DNA of 64,000 nucleotides, taken from NCBI RefSeq assembly GCF_008831285.2, contig NC_045147.1, positions 20,588,581 to 20,652,580 on the forward strand, written 5' to 3'. Of this stretch, positions 36,089 to 47,266 are shown in pieces (position 1 is the first letter of the stretch; each line of letters starts with the position of its first letter). The translations under genes and the position numbers were made by a program. Origin of the DNA: Nymphaea colorata (taxonomy: Eukaryota > Streptophyta > Magnoliopsida > Nymphaeales > Nymphaeaceae). Under the pieces are notes generated by a model. It did no database searches, had not been told where the DNA came from, and worked only from the letters and a program-made list of their open reading frames with translations.

Positions 36089-36705
36089 GTGAGATGTGAG
36101 CTTAGGGCTAAGGGCTGCGGTAGGTCTGCTGTTCAAAGGCAGCCTTCCAAATACCAGCCAAGTATATGGAACCATCACTTCATGGTTGTGGGGAAGATGC
36201 ATGAGCCACAGTTGTCACATCGCAAGGGTTTCCTACTTGATGGCCAATGTCGAAGACATCATTATTTCTCTAATTGACTTGCTATCGATGATGGTTCGTC
36301 TCTCGGCTGACCTACCTCCGGAGATTTCAGTCCAACATCATCCACTTGTTATGGATGATAGTTCGTCTCTCGGAAACTAAGAAACTAATAAACTAAACCA
36401 ACCTTGAATCTTTGGAGGTGAGCCGAGAGATGAACTATCATCAATAACAAGTGGATGATGTTGGACTGAAATCTCCGGAGGTCAGCCGAGAGACGAACCA
36501 TCATTGATAGCAAGTCAATTAGAGAAATAATGATGTCTTCGACATTGGCCATCAAGTAGGAGACCCTTGCGATGTGACAACTGTGGCTCATGCATTCTTC
36601 CCCACAACCATGAAGTGATGGTTCCATATACTTGGCTGGTATTTGGAAGGCTGCCTTTGAACAGCAGACCTACCGCAGCCCTTAGCCCTAAGCTCACATC
36701 TCACA
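36089..36705. repeat. second inverted repeat beside the CCDC12 fold-back
   Basis: Left arm 36089-36373 and right arm 36423-36705 are reverse complements over about 285 bp with few differences (for example gggctgcggtaggtctgctg pairs with cagcagacctaccgcagccc). The 49-bp spacer, 36374-36422, is itself the reverse complement of about 35323-35369, the inner end of the first inverted repeat. The arm sequence contains no family I recognise. The nesting implies repeated fold-back copying at one place. Confidence 0.92.
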
Positions 36706-38141
36706 AGGGTGGAAGCTTGAGGGAAGTAAGGAAAGGAGTGAAAAGAGAGGTAAGATAAGTCGCCATTAGAACCAGTTCTTTCAAATGACTTAGCTCAAGA
36801 ACGTTTGGTGGTTTATATAAAGCTACATCAGTGTGTACATTGTTCGTCTATAATGTTAGAGAATTTTAATAGGTGTTTGCGTAAGTTAATGTTTAAAGGT
36901 GTTTTCTTTATATGAATCATTTATATTTAATTCACCCACTTTTTTTGTGTTTGTAGACAAATGTGCTCTTACTTTTCTCGCTTCCAACCGAAAGTTGGCC
37001 CCGTAGGCCATTAAGTACATGATGCATTCATAGATGCTCCTCATACACATACTCATTTTATGCATAGGCTTCCAGTGGATCGAATCTGAATGGGCTTGAT
37101 TTGATTCATACATGACCAATATACAAAGGACTGGGATGTTTCGGTGATACTTTGACAGGTGGTGGAGAAATTCTTACACCATCCAGTCGTCCCCGGTCAA
37201 ATCCTTATCTGACCAGTAAAAATCCTCTCTTTTTAGTTTTTTAGTAGTTTATCAGCAACATTCTGGCTGCCTAATGAACATTTAATCGTTGAAACTGTAT
37301 ACCATAGATGTGTGACACTTTAGTTGATAGGTATATCATTTTTTACCCAATTCTCAAAGCGGAAAGTATGGCCTCTTCGTATCTTCCCAAGAACATGCCG
37401 GCCTCAAAATGGGTGGCAGGAGGCGGGCAATCTCAGCTGTGTCACCTCCTGGCCCGCCAGTGGGCGATAACAGAAAATGTTGCTATATATGTTTTAATCG
37501 TAGTTATTTTTCTTTGTGTTAAACGAAAGTTTTTGGCATCCAAGCTTTTATGAGAAAAACTTGGTTAATTTCTTTGTAACCACATTTTCCACCTCTATCA
37601 TCAAATCTAAGACTTTAAATGCCTTCTTCCTTCATTGGTCATTAGCACGCTTAAAATTCTTTGAGGGGTTTTAGGAGACATGACAAAACCAACCACCTCC
37701 AAATTCAACGTTTTTTTGGCCGTAAACTTAGGACCAAAGTTTTCGGTTGTCAACTGGCAGTTGGAAGCTAAGAGTTAGGTGAGCATGCTAAAGAAGACCT
37801 TTAAGGATGTACATTCAATCACAAGCTGTGCAACATAACCCCCTCGTGCCCTTTGCCCCTGGGGTTCACAGACCATGATTCGAGACCTTCTATAGTCTAA
37901 TGAAGTAGCGTACAGGGTCAGGGTCAGGATCATATGAAAGCGACGTAACATAAACCCTTTTGAAGTGGAGTGTCTTACCTTCTAGTGCGCTACACCCCTT
38001 GAGGCCATTAATATGAGACTTGCCAACAAAAGTTTAGAGAAAGGTTTGGTAATCATGTGCCATCTTAGTGATCAACTCCAAATACTTACAAATAAAACGT
38101 GACATTTTCACTTATCATAAGATAGATTACAGCCACAAATA

Positions 38142-38196
<55 letters not shown>

Positions 38197-41100
38197 CACG
38201 ACCTAACCACCTACTTATCTCGTTTTTCTGAAAGCAACCCATTACGTCAATGATTCCCGAGATAATGGGGGACCATGTAATCAAGTTGCCTGCACCCTAA
38301 CCATTGTATTGCGTGCTATTAGTAATTAAATGGTTGTGGATCATGAGTAGAATTCCACAATCAGTTAGACTTAACACCTTCAAGCTCTGAAGAAGATCAG
38401 CACTTCGATACCCAGAGTGCACGCATCTCGACATAGATTATAAACTAGTCGTGTTCCACCAAATCCAAGCTTATTCCTCGCAGAAATTTTAAACTTTATA
38501 ACAATCATTCAAAGGGATTATTGATAAAGAAAAGCAAGCGGAGTTGGCCGGCGGTAAAGCTAAAGAAGAAAGCTCCTGGTGCTCCAAAGCGGATATACTC
38601 GGCCAATATTTTAATATGATTTAAGAGAAAGCAAAAAACTATTTGTCATTCTAAAGTTAGTGGAATCCACTGAAGGAGATTGTTGTGACGTGCATGGTCC
38701 CAAATGTTCATTAAGATAAACAAACCATAATATGGTTATTATAATAGATTAATATGATTAGGTGTGTTGGAGTTTTTTTTTTATTTCTTTTCCTTAGGGT
38801 GAGTGGTTCATTCCACCGCCCTAAGAGAGGCCACCGGCCCCCCCTCGTCACCCTTTCCATGGGTTTCGAGCTTGCTTCGGACCCTGTTACGGGCCAGGGG
38901 TTGAAGTGCGTTTGGAGCGGGCAGGTGATGCTCAAGGACTTGACTCGGGTTCTTAGCGGACAGAGCACTTCTCCTGCGCCAGTGCACTATAACCTCTTGG
39001 GGTGGCAGGAGGTTATCTTACGACCCAAACGAGCCGAAGCTTTCCTTTGTTCCCTTGTTTTTAGGGTCTAGAATTTGTGTAGGTACCAAATAGTGAGACA
39101 AGCTGATGAAGTATTATGATTGTGTTATTAGTTTTTGTTCTAAACCTTCAAAAAGTAGAATTATTTGCAAGATCAGTTTTTTTCTTTTTTTTCAGATTAG
39201 TCAAGGAAACCGCACTCAGCCCCAGCCCCTTCGGCTTATAGAGGGCTGCTAGTCCAAGCAGATACAATTGAGTTAGAGTGTCATTTTCTGTACCTAGTGT
39301 TGTTCTGTAGGAAACGGCTCAGGTTGGGCATCTGTCCATGTGGAAATCGCATGAGAAACATGAATCTAATAAAGCAAAGTTGGTGGGTCCGATCGCATAT
39401 GTATAAAGCAATGCTCGGACCGCGGGTGGACCCAGCCCAGTTTCTTGGATTGGCCGTGTTGCCGTTTGACCAGTCAGGACAGGTCAAACACGATCAGCAG
39501 ACAATGATTCCACAGGAAAAAGACTGCCGGCATGGTCCGTTCACGGTTTGACCGGCCGGCAGCCCGCCTAGTAACCAGATCAGTGGACAATCTCGGTCGG
39601 GCAGGCTGTGAAAAAGGAGGGTCGGGCCAACGCTCCGGCCAACCCAAAAGGCGAGATTCAAAGAACTTGGGCAATGTGTATGTCGGGTCGGTGAACTGGG
39701 TCAAAGTTTTCAAGCAAAAATGGTGGGAACCTCCGAATGCCAACTTTTTTTTAATTAAAATTTCTATAAAAATTTATCCTTATTATATAATATATGCATG
39801 TGTATTATGTATCCCCTCAGATTTAGCACCTACCAAATTCAACATGGACAATATGTTTCATCTCCATCAAAGTTAAAAAAGAACCTTGTGTTTGATTTAC
39901 CCGATACATGAAATAGTAACATATTATTATTATTGTCAAACGACCCTCGAAACTAATACCACCATTGCTGGGCTTTCTTAGTAATTATATGTGTGTTTCT
40001 CCTCAAGGTTACAGATTAAGTGCTCACTCAGTGCGAAGTTAGAGCGGGCTCTACTCAAACATGACCAGACCAAACGAGAGTTTGTCCGTCTAGTTCTCAG
40101 CACGTTGGCTTGCTCTTCCAAACCCAGTTTGACTTGGCCTTGACTGCTCCCTTGAAAACAGATTCGAACTCATCATAATATCCATGTCTGACTTCAGGCT
40201 TTGGACTTTTAAAATTAAAAAAAAAAAAAAAAAGTCATCTCCTACATGTGGGGGCTAATTGGCCAAGGTAAGTCCCAAGATGATGCTCATAAGTTCGAGT
40301 ATTATAAATTATTTATCTTTTCTATACCCCATTCACCTTCACATGAATAATGTTAAAAATGCATCTAATAAAGAAATGAAACCATTTCCGAATTAATTAT
40401 TTAGATGAAACCCAACAGCGACTTCACTTTCATCGTGTACCCATCGACATTGAAGTGAAGAATTTAATAACTGGTGATACCATGAACATGTAGTCATTAA
40501 CACGCCACCAACCTCAGTCAAGCCATCTTCCACCGCAGCCTTTGGTGGTGGCATGGTCGCCAATGAATCATCCCGTTCATAAATAAATAACCCTACTTCA
40601 ATTTCTGTATCTTGTTAAAAAATTTACAAGAAAGATTTACACAACCCTTTTTCCTTTTTGATGAGATAATGAGGCACGAATTCAATGGTAGACGAAGGCA
40701 CATGCCGGGGCACATGGTCATGTTAAAAATGTCGGGTCGTCGTCATTTTCTTGAAACACAGAGCGTCCCCTGACTTCTGTCATTCGTCAAAAGAAACGCA
40801 AGAACAATTAACGCCCGCCATCAATGACCTACGGCCACCGAAAATCTGCAACACTTCTCGGCCGGAACCTTTTCCGGCAATACTTCCGGCCACGAGGTTG
40901 GGCCCTTATGCATCCCACATTCAGATACCCTTCCCATCGCCCCTGAATCTAGCATACAGCCAAAGGCAACGCGTGCGTCATCCACGGCAGCGGACCGGAA
41001 GCAGGACAATCGGCGAAAAATGAACCTTCCCTGATCGGTGATCACGCTTTTGATCAGTGCAATTTGCATAAGAAATTTCTTGCCTGCAAAAGTCATAAAC

Positions 41101-41382
41101 TGAGAGGACCAAGAGAAGGAAGACGCGCTGATTTGCAGTAACAACTTCTTTTCTTAAAATAAATCAAAGGAACAATAAACCGAAGCAATCACATGCACCG
41201 CTAATGCAGCAATTCCTTTCTATCACATAGGGATTTATATTACAAGCACGCCGGAAGGCCTCACCAGTGGACGTCCCGGCCGTTGCGGACCGATGATCGA
41301 GGACGCAGGAAGAATGGGCTTGGGGAACCCACTGTAAGAAAGAGCAGCTTTACCGAACCGGACTCGAAGATGGAGTCGGCGG
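36706..41382. other. intergenic, repeats but no gene recognised
   Basis: AT-rich DNA with a long (TA)n tract (38145-38193). About 38800-39060 is a GC-rich block with an open frame of 105 codons that has no recognisable motif and looks like an inserted fragment. About 39380-39690 is another GC-rich island without family features. A run of A near 40211-40233 is followed by sequence with weak resemblance to Pol III A and B boxes; I did not call it a SINE. Confidence 0.45.
38145..38193. repeat. (TA)n microsatellite
   Basis: About 24 uninterrupted TA units in intergenic DNA. Tracts of this length are often polymorphic and unstable. Confidence 0.95.
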
Positions 41383-41733
41383 TCACCAGCACGAGAAGGA
41401 GGAGGACGAAGAGGGGCAGAAGTAGTCGGAGGGAGAGGACCGGACGAGGAGGCGGTGGAATCTCCGGCGACCGATGACGACGTTCCTCAGCCTGAGCCAG
41501 AAGGTGCGACGGACCCTCCTGGCCGACCTCAGCTTGCGCCAGACGGCCCTCTTGGCGCGGGCGAGCGAGAGCCTGATCCTCTCCGCGATACCCCTCTTCC
41601 GGGAGAAGTGGTAGCTCCGGAGGAAAGCCTGCCGCTTCTCGAAGTAGGATGAGCAAGAGTTGGGGTAGCCGTGGTCCGAGTACGCGAAGTCCGGCCTGAA
41701 TATCGGCATCGAGGGGATGCTCACCATCGCCAT
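41383..41733 (-). CDS. small Arg-rich plant protein, function unknown
   Basis: A single-exon frame of 116 aa starting MAMVSIPSMPIFRPDFAYSD. It contains SCSSYFEKRQAFLRSYHFSRK, then a long Arg/Lys-rich amphipathic stretch (about residues 47-95, with RIRLSLARAKRAVWRKLRSA), and ends in a serine-rich tail SSSSSFSCW. No signal peptide or membrane segment is evident. From memory, small plant proteins share the pattern of S-C-S-S-x-F-E-K-R-Q-x-F-L-R-S-Y followed by basic helices, but I know of no assigned function. A TATA box on the same strand at 41946-41951 and a CT-rich leader between support a real gene. The GC-rich coding sequence differs from the AT-rich flanks. Confidence 0.6.
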   Translation of the reverse strand: MAMVSIPSMPIFRPDFAYSDHGYPNSCSSYFEKRQAFLRSYHFSRKRGIAERIRLSLARAKRAVWRKLRSARRVRRTFWLRLRNVVIGRRRFHRLLVRSSPSDYFCPSSSSSFSCW

Positions 41734-41945
41734 AACCACAGATCTCCTAGAGAGAAGGATGGCAGAGTACAGGGTTCCGTGAGAGAGCGAGAGAAGAAGA
41801 GATAAGTGAAGAAGAAGGGAGAAAGGAGGTTGGTTTCTCTGTATTAGTAAAGGGGACGAGTGACAGAGAGAAAAAGGAGACGCGGGGAGAGAAAGGACGC
41901 AACCCTTCCCCACCGGCCACCGCACAAAGGAGAGAGAGGTGCGCG

Positions 41946-41951
41946 TTTATA
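41946..41951 (-). promoter_or_regulatory. TATA box of the Arg-rich small gene
   Basis: On the minus strand AGTATAAAC lies about 215 bp upstream of the start codon at 41733. The intervening leader is C/T-rich, as in many plant genes. Inference from sequence and position only. Confidence 0.5.
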
Positions 41952-44900
41952 CTGAACAGTTTTGGTCCAGGATTCAATATTTGAAACGGAACGTGGAAGA
42001 TGCCGTCGGGGTCGTGCAGCGCCGCCTCGCTACGGCTCTCTCTCTCTCTCTCCGAGTCGTGGCTACACGTAAGCAAGTGCTCGCGGTCATGCATACGTCG
42101 ATATCCATCCACCATGTCATGTAAATCTTCAATAACGGAGTTACATTATACATGGAAACGGGATTCCGTTTCTCTCATCTCTGTGATGTTAATACCTAGG
42201 CAATCTCTTATCAACTTGTTATATACGGGGAATTTATTATCATGTGTATAACAAGTAACTTGATATGTACGGGGAACTTATTATTGTGTATAACACAAGA
42301 AAGTCGACATAAATGAGGAGATTTATTAACATGCGTCTACACATATAGCTATGTTTATGCTATTTGTATGGTTGGTAAGGATCATGACGCATGCATATTC
42401 TAGCACCACATCGAAGATGATGAGATGCCCTTGCGTAAGCCATGCGTTTGCTTCTAATGAAAAAAATAATATGCAGGAACCAGTGCGGCCACGATGTGAC
42501 CACAAGCGAAGTGGTGAGAACGTGTTCTTTCAAACAAGAACAGGTCGGAGGGGTAGAGTAGGCGAAGGTGCAATTCTTAACAGCTAAAGGAACGACGGAT
42601 GTCTTCTACTCAAACAAACACAGTCTCATCCAAGCAATACATTGATTGCTTGCGGCAATTCATTCATTTTGGCGTGGAGCCGGGGAAAGCAAGTCTCGCC
42701 CACAGCAAATTGTTTATTGACAGAACACGACCTTATTCTTTTTTAATTACGCTTTCAAGTTTTTTTTTTTTAAAGTTATTGAGTATCCGGATATCGAGAA
42801 ACCTACTCGTTACTTCAAGCCCGAACGCCATTCAAGAGGGTTGGTTCCTCAAAAGTCAATTGCATGAATCACATCACATCCATCACAAAATTGGCGCCTC
42901 GAATTTCGATAGAATAATCAGAAACAAAACTGTTCGTGTTTGAGTCATTTACACTTCACTCATGGAATGGACAGGTTATGTGTTTGTAGCAATTCTGCGT
43001 TTGTTTTTTTAAAGTTTCCATCTGTATTTTTGTCGTTTCGAAGAAAAATAAAACCCTTCCTTCATGTTGAACTGATTTTTAGAACCAAGATGTATGGCAA
43101 GTGGTTATGCAGTGTGAAACTTGTGATTTTTTCTCTTCTTTTCTTGTTCATTTTTGTCACCAATTCGTTTAGAGCTCCATTCTGGTTTAGGTAGGGAGAA
43201 TGAGTGCGGCGCCATACTTTATATTATATTTAATAGAATAACACCCACAAAAATAAAAAGAATAACACCTACAAAAATCAAACCGAATGACATTTATTCA
43301 CCCATATATATTCTTTGGCCATTCTAACTGCTTCTTTCTTTTATAATTGATTAATTTAAGGTGTTGATTGTGTAGAATTCAAATTTGTGCTTGCTTTTGG
43401 GAAAACTTACAAACGAAAAATTTGATTTTAAAATGGTCAGCGTTTTTCTTTTTCTTTTACTTTTCCTTTTGCTTTTAAAAATTGGACCTTTTTTTTTTCT
43501 TTTTTCGCTTCACCTTCTAGTTGTGAAGTGAAGCATTAGAGTTCAAATGTTAATGTCTTTCTATAAGTGTTCCTTTCATTTTTGAATGTATGGAATCGGG
43601 GTGTGGATGCGGCCTACCTCTCTACCAATCTTGGTTATGAGAGCCGCGAGGTTTCCTGCCATATTGATTGTGAATCTTGCTTTTGATTATCAATAAAATT
43701 TTGGAAATTCGAAAAGAATTGAAAATCTGATACTTATTTACTTAATAAAATGTTGATACGATTTCAAAATGGCTTATTAAAATGTTAAAACAAACTTCAA
43801 AAAATTTAAATATACTAAAAATCTTGTGGAACAAATCACAAGAAAACGTTATTGTTTTAATTTTCACAAAGTTTAAAATGCCAATAATAGTTCACATTAT
43901 TCTTTTTCTCATTTTTTCCTTCCTTTCAAGAAAAGGGAAATAATTTTTTTAGTACTACTTTTTATAAGCTAAGTCACATAGGTATAAAAACCGTTCATGG
44001 GTATGAGTACGGAAATATGGGTTAGAACAGAGCAAAACTTTAGAAAATACAAATATGAAGTATGACACAATATACATATATGTATATATGTAAAATATCA
44101 TAAAAAATAAAAAAGAAGGCAACATTTAAATAAACAAGTGATATGAATAAAAACATTACACATTAACTAACAATAACTTTCAAAAACATGAAAACTGAGT
44201 TAGAAAAAAATAAATCATATAAAATTAATCTACAAGATATTCATATGATATGTGGGAAAATCTTATTCTTCTCTCATCCCCATTCTAACATGTGTCGCCG
44301 AAATGCAGCAAATGTCGGTACCCTTAGAGAGAGAGAGAGAGAGAGAATCTTCCTCCAACGGTTGGAGTGGAGTTTAAATAAGACGGTCCTTGCATTGAAG
44401 AGCCCCCACTTTGAGTCCTCTTCTTCCTCTTACTTTGCAGAGAGACAATGACTGGCCCAGCGAAATGGAAGGGTTTTGGATCCCTGCCCCCTCTTTTGCC
44501 CAGCCTCCGTTTGAATTAAAGCTTCCTTCATATTATTATTCCCCATCACTTTGCACTTTCCAACGTCTGGATGAAGGAATATCTGTGGTGTTCAAATTTT
44601 AATGTAATTCTACCATTGGTTTGAAACAAAGGTAGACCCACAATGATTTTAGAAACTAAGATTATGTAGAAAATTCTTTGTGTTTTAAAAGGGACAGTTC
44701 GAACAAAACATAAAAACAAACACCAAACAGTATCAATAGATCGGGCAAGACAAAAGCAAATATCAGACAGAATGGACAGAACAGACATATACGAAACAAA
44801 CGTCGGACAAAAAGAACATAGTATTTTGTTCGTAAAGTAATCAAACGGTAGACAAGGAATATCATTGTCCATGAGGACATGACAGTAGTATAATGGACAT

Positions 44901-45298
44901 GACGTCTTGTCCGTTCTGTTCTAATGGACAGCAATCAAACGACCTCTTAAAGGGGTAAAGGGTTGGGTAAAAACTTCAACTCTTGTTCACCTCAAAAGAT
45001 TATATAGAAAATTAAGCTAGTTAGTCAGACAAGGAATTGCAAACATAGGAGTCCAAGCATGGAAAATTGGTAAAAATGAGAATTCATAATGTCATTCAGG
45101 TCTAAACATTGTCTTATTACAATGGAACTCTTCTGTTAATGGACAAGGAGAGTCACATAAAAGCAAGACTAAGTGTAAATAATAATCAAACAAACCTTCC
45201 TAACTGGTCGTTTATTTAAGATGATTGACAACATCTCGAATGTGGCTTCTAGTCTTGAAACGTAATCTTAAATGGAAAGATCATCGTAAACTCGAATG
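41952..45298. other. intergenic, no gene recognised
   Basis: Very AT-rich. It contains a short (CT)n tract near 42038-42052 and a (GA)n tract near 44325-44346. Frames here are short and without motifs. Near 44640-44950 there are several short repeats of a 'ggaca' type; I cannot assign them. Confidence 0.5.
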
Positions 45299-46462
45299 CA
45301 GTGGCGAAGCCAGAAATTTTTTGCTATGAGACACTAATTCATAGTATGTGAAAAAATTCTTAAATTAAAATATATGTTATTTTAAAATACATAAAAGTTG
45401 GTAAGCATTTTCAACTACTTGAGAGCTTTCTTCCAAAAAAAACTAACTTTTCTATTACTTTAAACTTAAAATTTTATTTTTTTAACTACTAAATTTCATG
45501 GTAACTAGTACATTGGATTTAATTTCAGCACTTAGTATATGAAAGTAACTTTCATATCTCTTTCTTCTTCGTCAAATCATAGACAATTTTCTGTTGCAAG
45601 GAATCAAGACTAAGCCTATTATAGACAACTTTTCTGTTACATTGGATCAAATTTTCTTCATATGAGGGACAAATTTGAGCTTTCCCGTTCTGCCCACATT
45701 GGTATACATCCAACGTTTGTCTCTTTGCCTGATCATCTTGAAGGCTATTTCAAACCAACTTTGTAATACTTCATTAGTAAAAGAAATCTTCATTAAGCAT
45801 TTTCTTGTACAGCTTTAATATCGCTGCGACGAACTGCTGCACTTGCTTTATCAAGTGTAAGGTCTCAGCTGGGCTAAACGCTAAAGTTCATCCCCTGGTC
45901 TCCACACGAACAAAGGCAAAAACAAAAACGAAAACAACAAAAACCATGTAGTGTCCAACTTCAATCACATTTCAGAAAACAAAAATGAAACCAAAAACAA
46001 ACAAAAAATGCCAGTAATATGAAATTTAAATAGCACACAAACGAGAGAGAACATAATAGACATTAAACGCCCAAAACCAAACACCCAAAATCGCTACAGG
46101 GCTGAAGATGTGGAGGGGAGAACTGAGAAGCGGAAGAGCCAACCTGCGGTGGACGAGGGAAGGTCGAAAGGAGGAGCAGAGTCAGCAGACCTGCTGTTGC
46201 CGGAGCTCTGTCCTGCAGCTGCAGAGGGGAGAAGATCCAAGCAAACTTGCTGATAGCCTGATGTTGTAGCTGTGGAGAACTGCTGTGGCGGCGAAACGAA
46301 AGAGTGTGTAAGATGCACAGATTGGGACCGGATCGATTTTTGGTGTGGGCAACACGGCGTCAACACAAGCATGAGGCAGACTGAGGCTCCATTTCACTAT
46401 GGAGCTTTCTTGCGCTGGTGTGGGTAGGCGCCCACGCTCGCCCCACGCTGGCTCCGCTACTG
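45299..46462. mobile_element. non-autonomous hAT-type DNA transposon
   Basis: The ends are inverted repeats: cagtggcgaagccag at the left and ctggctccgctactg at the right, 13 of 15 positions complementary. The CA..TG ends and the 8-bp flanks (ctcgaatg and tctgaatg, last five bases identical) fit the hAT superfamily, which makes 8-bp target duplications. At 1164 bp it is too short for a transposase, and I see no transposase frame, so it depends on another element. The right third is GC-rich and may be captured host DNA. Confidence 0.65.
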
Positions 46463-47057
46463 TCTGAATGGATCCTTGTGAGCTAGTCCAGTAAGGTTTG
46501 GATCAGCTCCTGCCTCAAGTTCGTTCCGGTTAAGATCCAATTTTTTCCAGCAGTTCCTTCCAAACCCGAATCACTTGATTTAATGGTGTTATTGCATAGG
46601 TGTTTGCTAGCAGTGGGGCGTTTGAATAAGACTGACTCTAAAGGTCGGATCTAACGCGAGCCGGATCCAGGTTTGAGTTTAGAAGATTTTCCATATCAAT
46701 GTTACAGTACACGGACCAAACTAGCTCCAAAAGATGGGACTGATTCATCGAACAATGTGTTGGTATTTCGGCCCCTGTTGAAATTTAAAAACTTTAGTTC
46801 AAAATTTTTGGCTCTGCTCTTAGATTCATCCAACAATGAACTGCCCTATTTTTTAGACTTTGTCAAACAACCTCATGGGCACCTAAAACTAAAGTCTCCA
46901 AGAAGATCAGATCCACATCAAGTACAGAACTTGACGTGAATCAGATCCAATACAACCAAAAATTACAAAAATCTTGGCCGCAAACCCGATTCGTTTAGAT
47001 CGCTCCAGCCATGGACTCGTCTACTCCATAGCTGCTGGTGCACCAAGCCCTCCCTAT
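46463..47057. other. intergenic between hAT elements
   Basis: No gene recognised. A weak inverted pair, tggggcgtttgaat near 46616 and gtcaaacaacctca near 46862, might mark another short element, but its ends are too degraded to call. Confidence 0.4.
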
Positions 47058-47258
47058 CATGGGCGGAGCCAAGGTAGGGCCAAATGGGCCCGGGCCCTGC
47101 CTCCAAAAAAAAAAAAAAAATCTTCAAAATTTACTTGTAAAATTTAAAAAATGTCACTTATTTTATATAAAAATTTTAAAAAATAGTATTTCGGTCATAT
47201 TCAAAATTTAAAAACTTTAATGAAGTCCGCCTTATGAAACATTTTGGCTCTGTCCCTG
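47058..47258. mobile_element. hAT-type MITE
   Basis: A 201-bp element with ends catgggcggagccaa and ttggctctgtccctg, which are imperfect inverted repeats of the same type as in the element at 45299. The flanks ctccctat (47050-47057) and ctccatat (47259-47266) match at 7 of 8 bases, a clear 8-bp target duplication. The centre is A/T-rich with ttcaaaatttaaaaacttta. Non-coding. Confidence 0.8.
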
Positions 47259-47266
47259 CTCCATAT

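Noticed and set aside
38754-39071. 105-codon GC-rich frame
   Set aside because: No motif I recognise; may be a fragment of an inserted element, but I cannot support a gene or family.
40211-40330. Possible SINE beside a poly-A run
   Set aside because: A and B box matches are weak and there is no tail or target duplication in the right place.
46609-46870. Possible short inverted-repeat element
   Set aside because: The end repeats need a gap and several mismatches, and no target duplication is visible.
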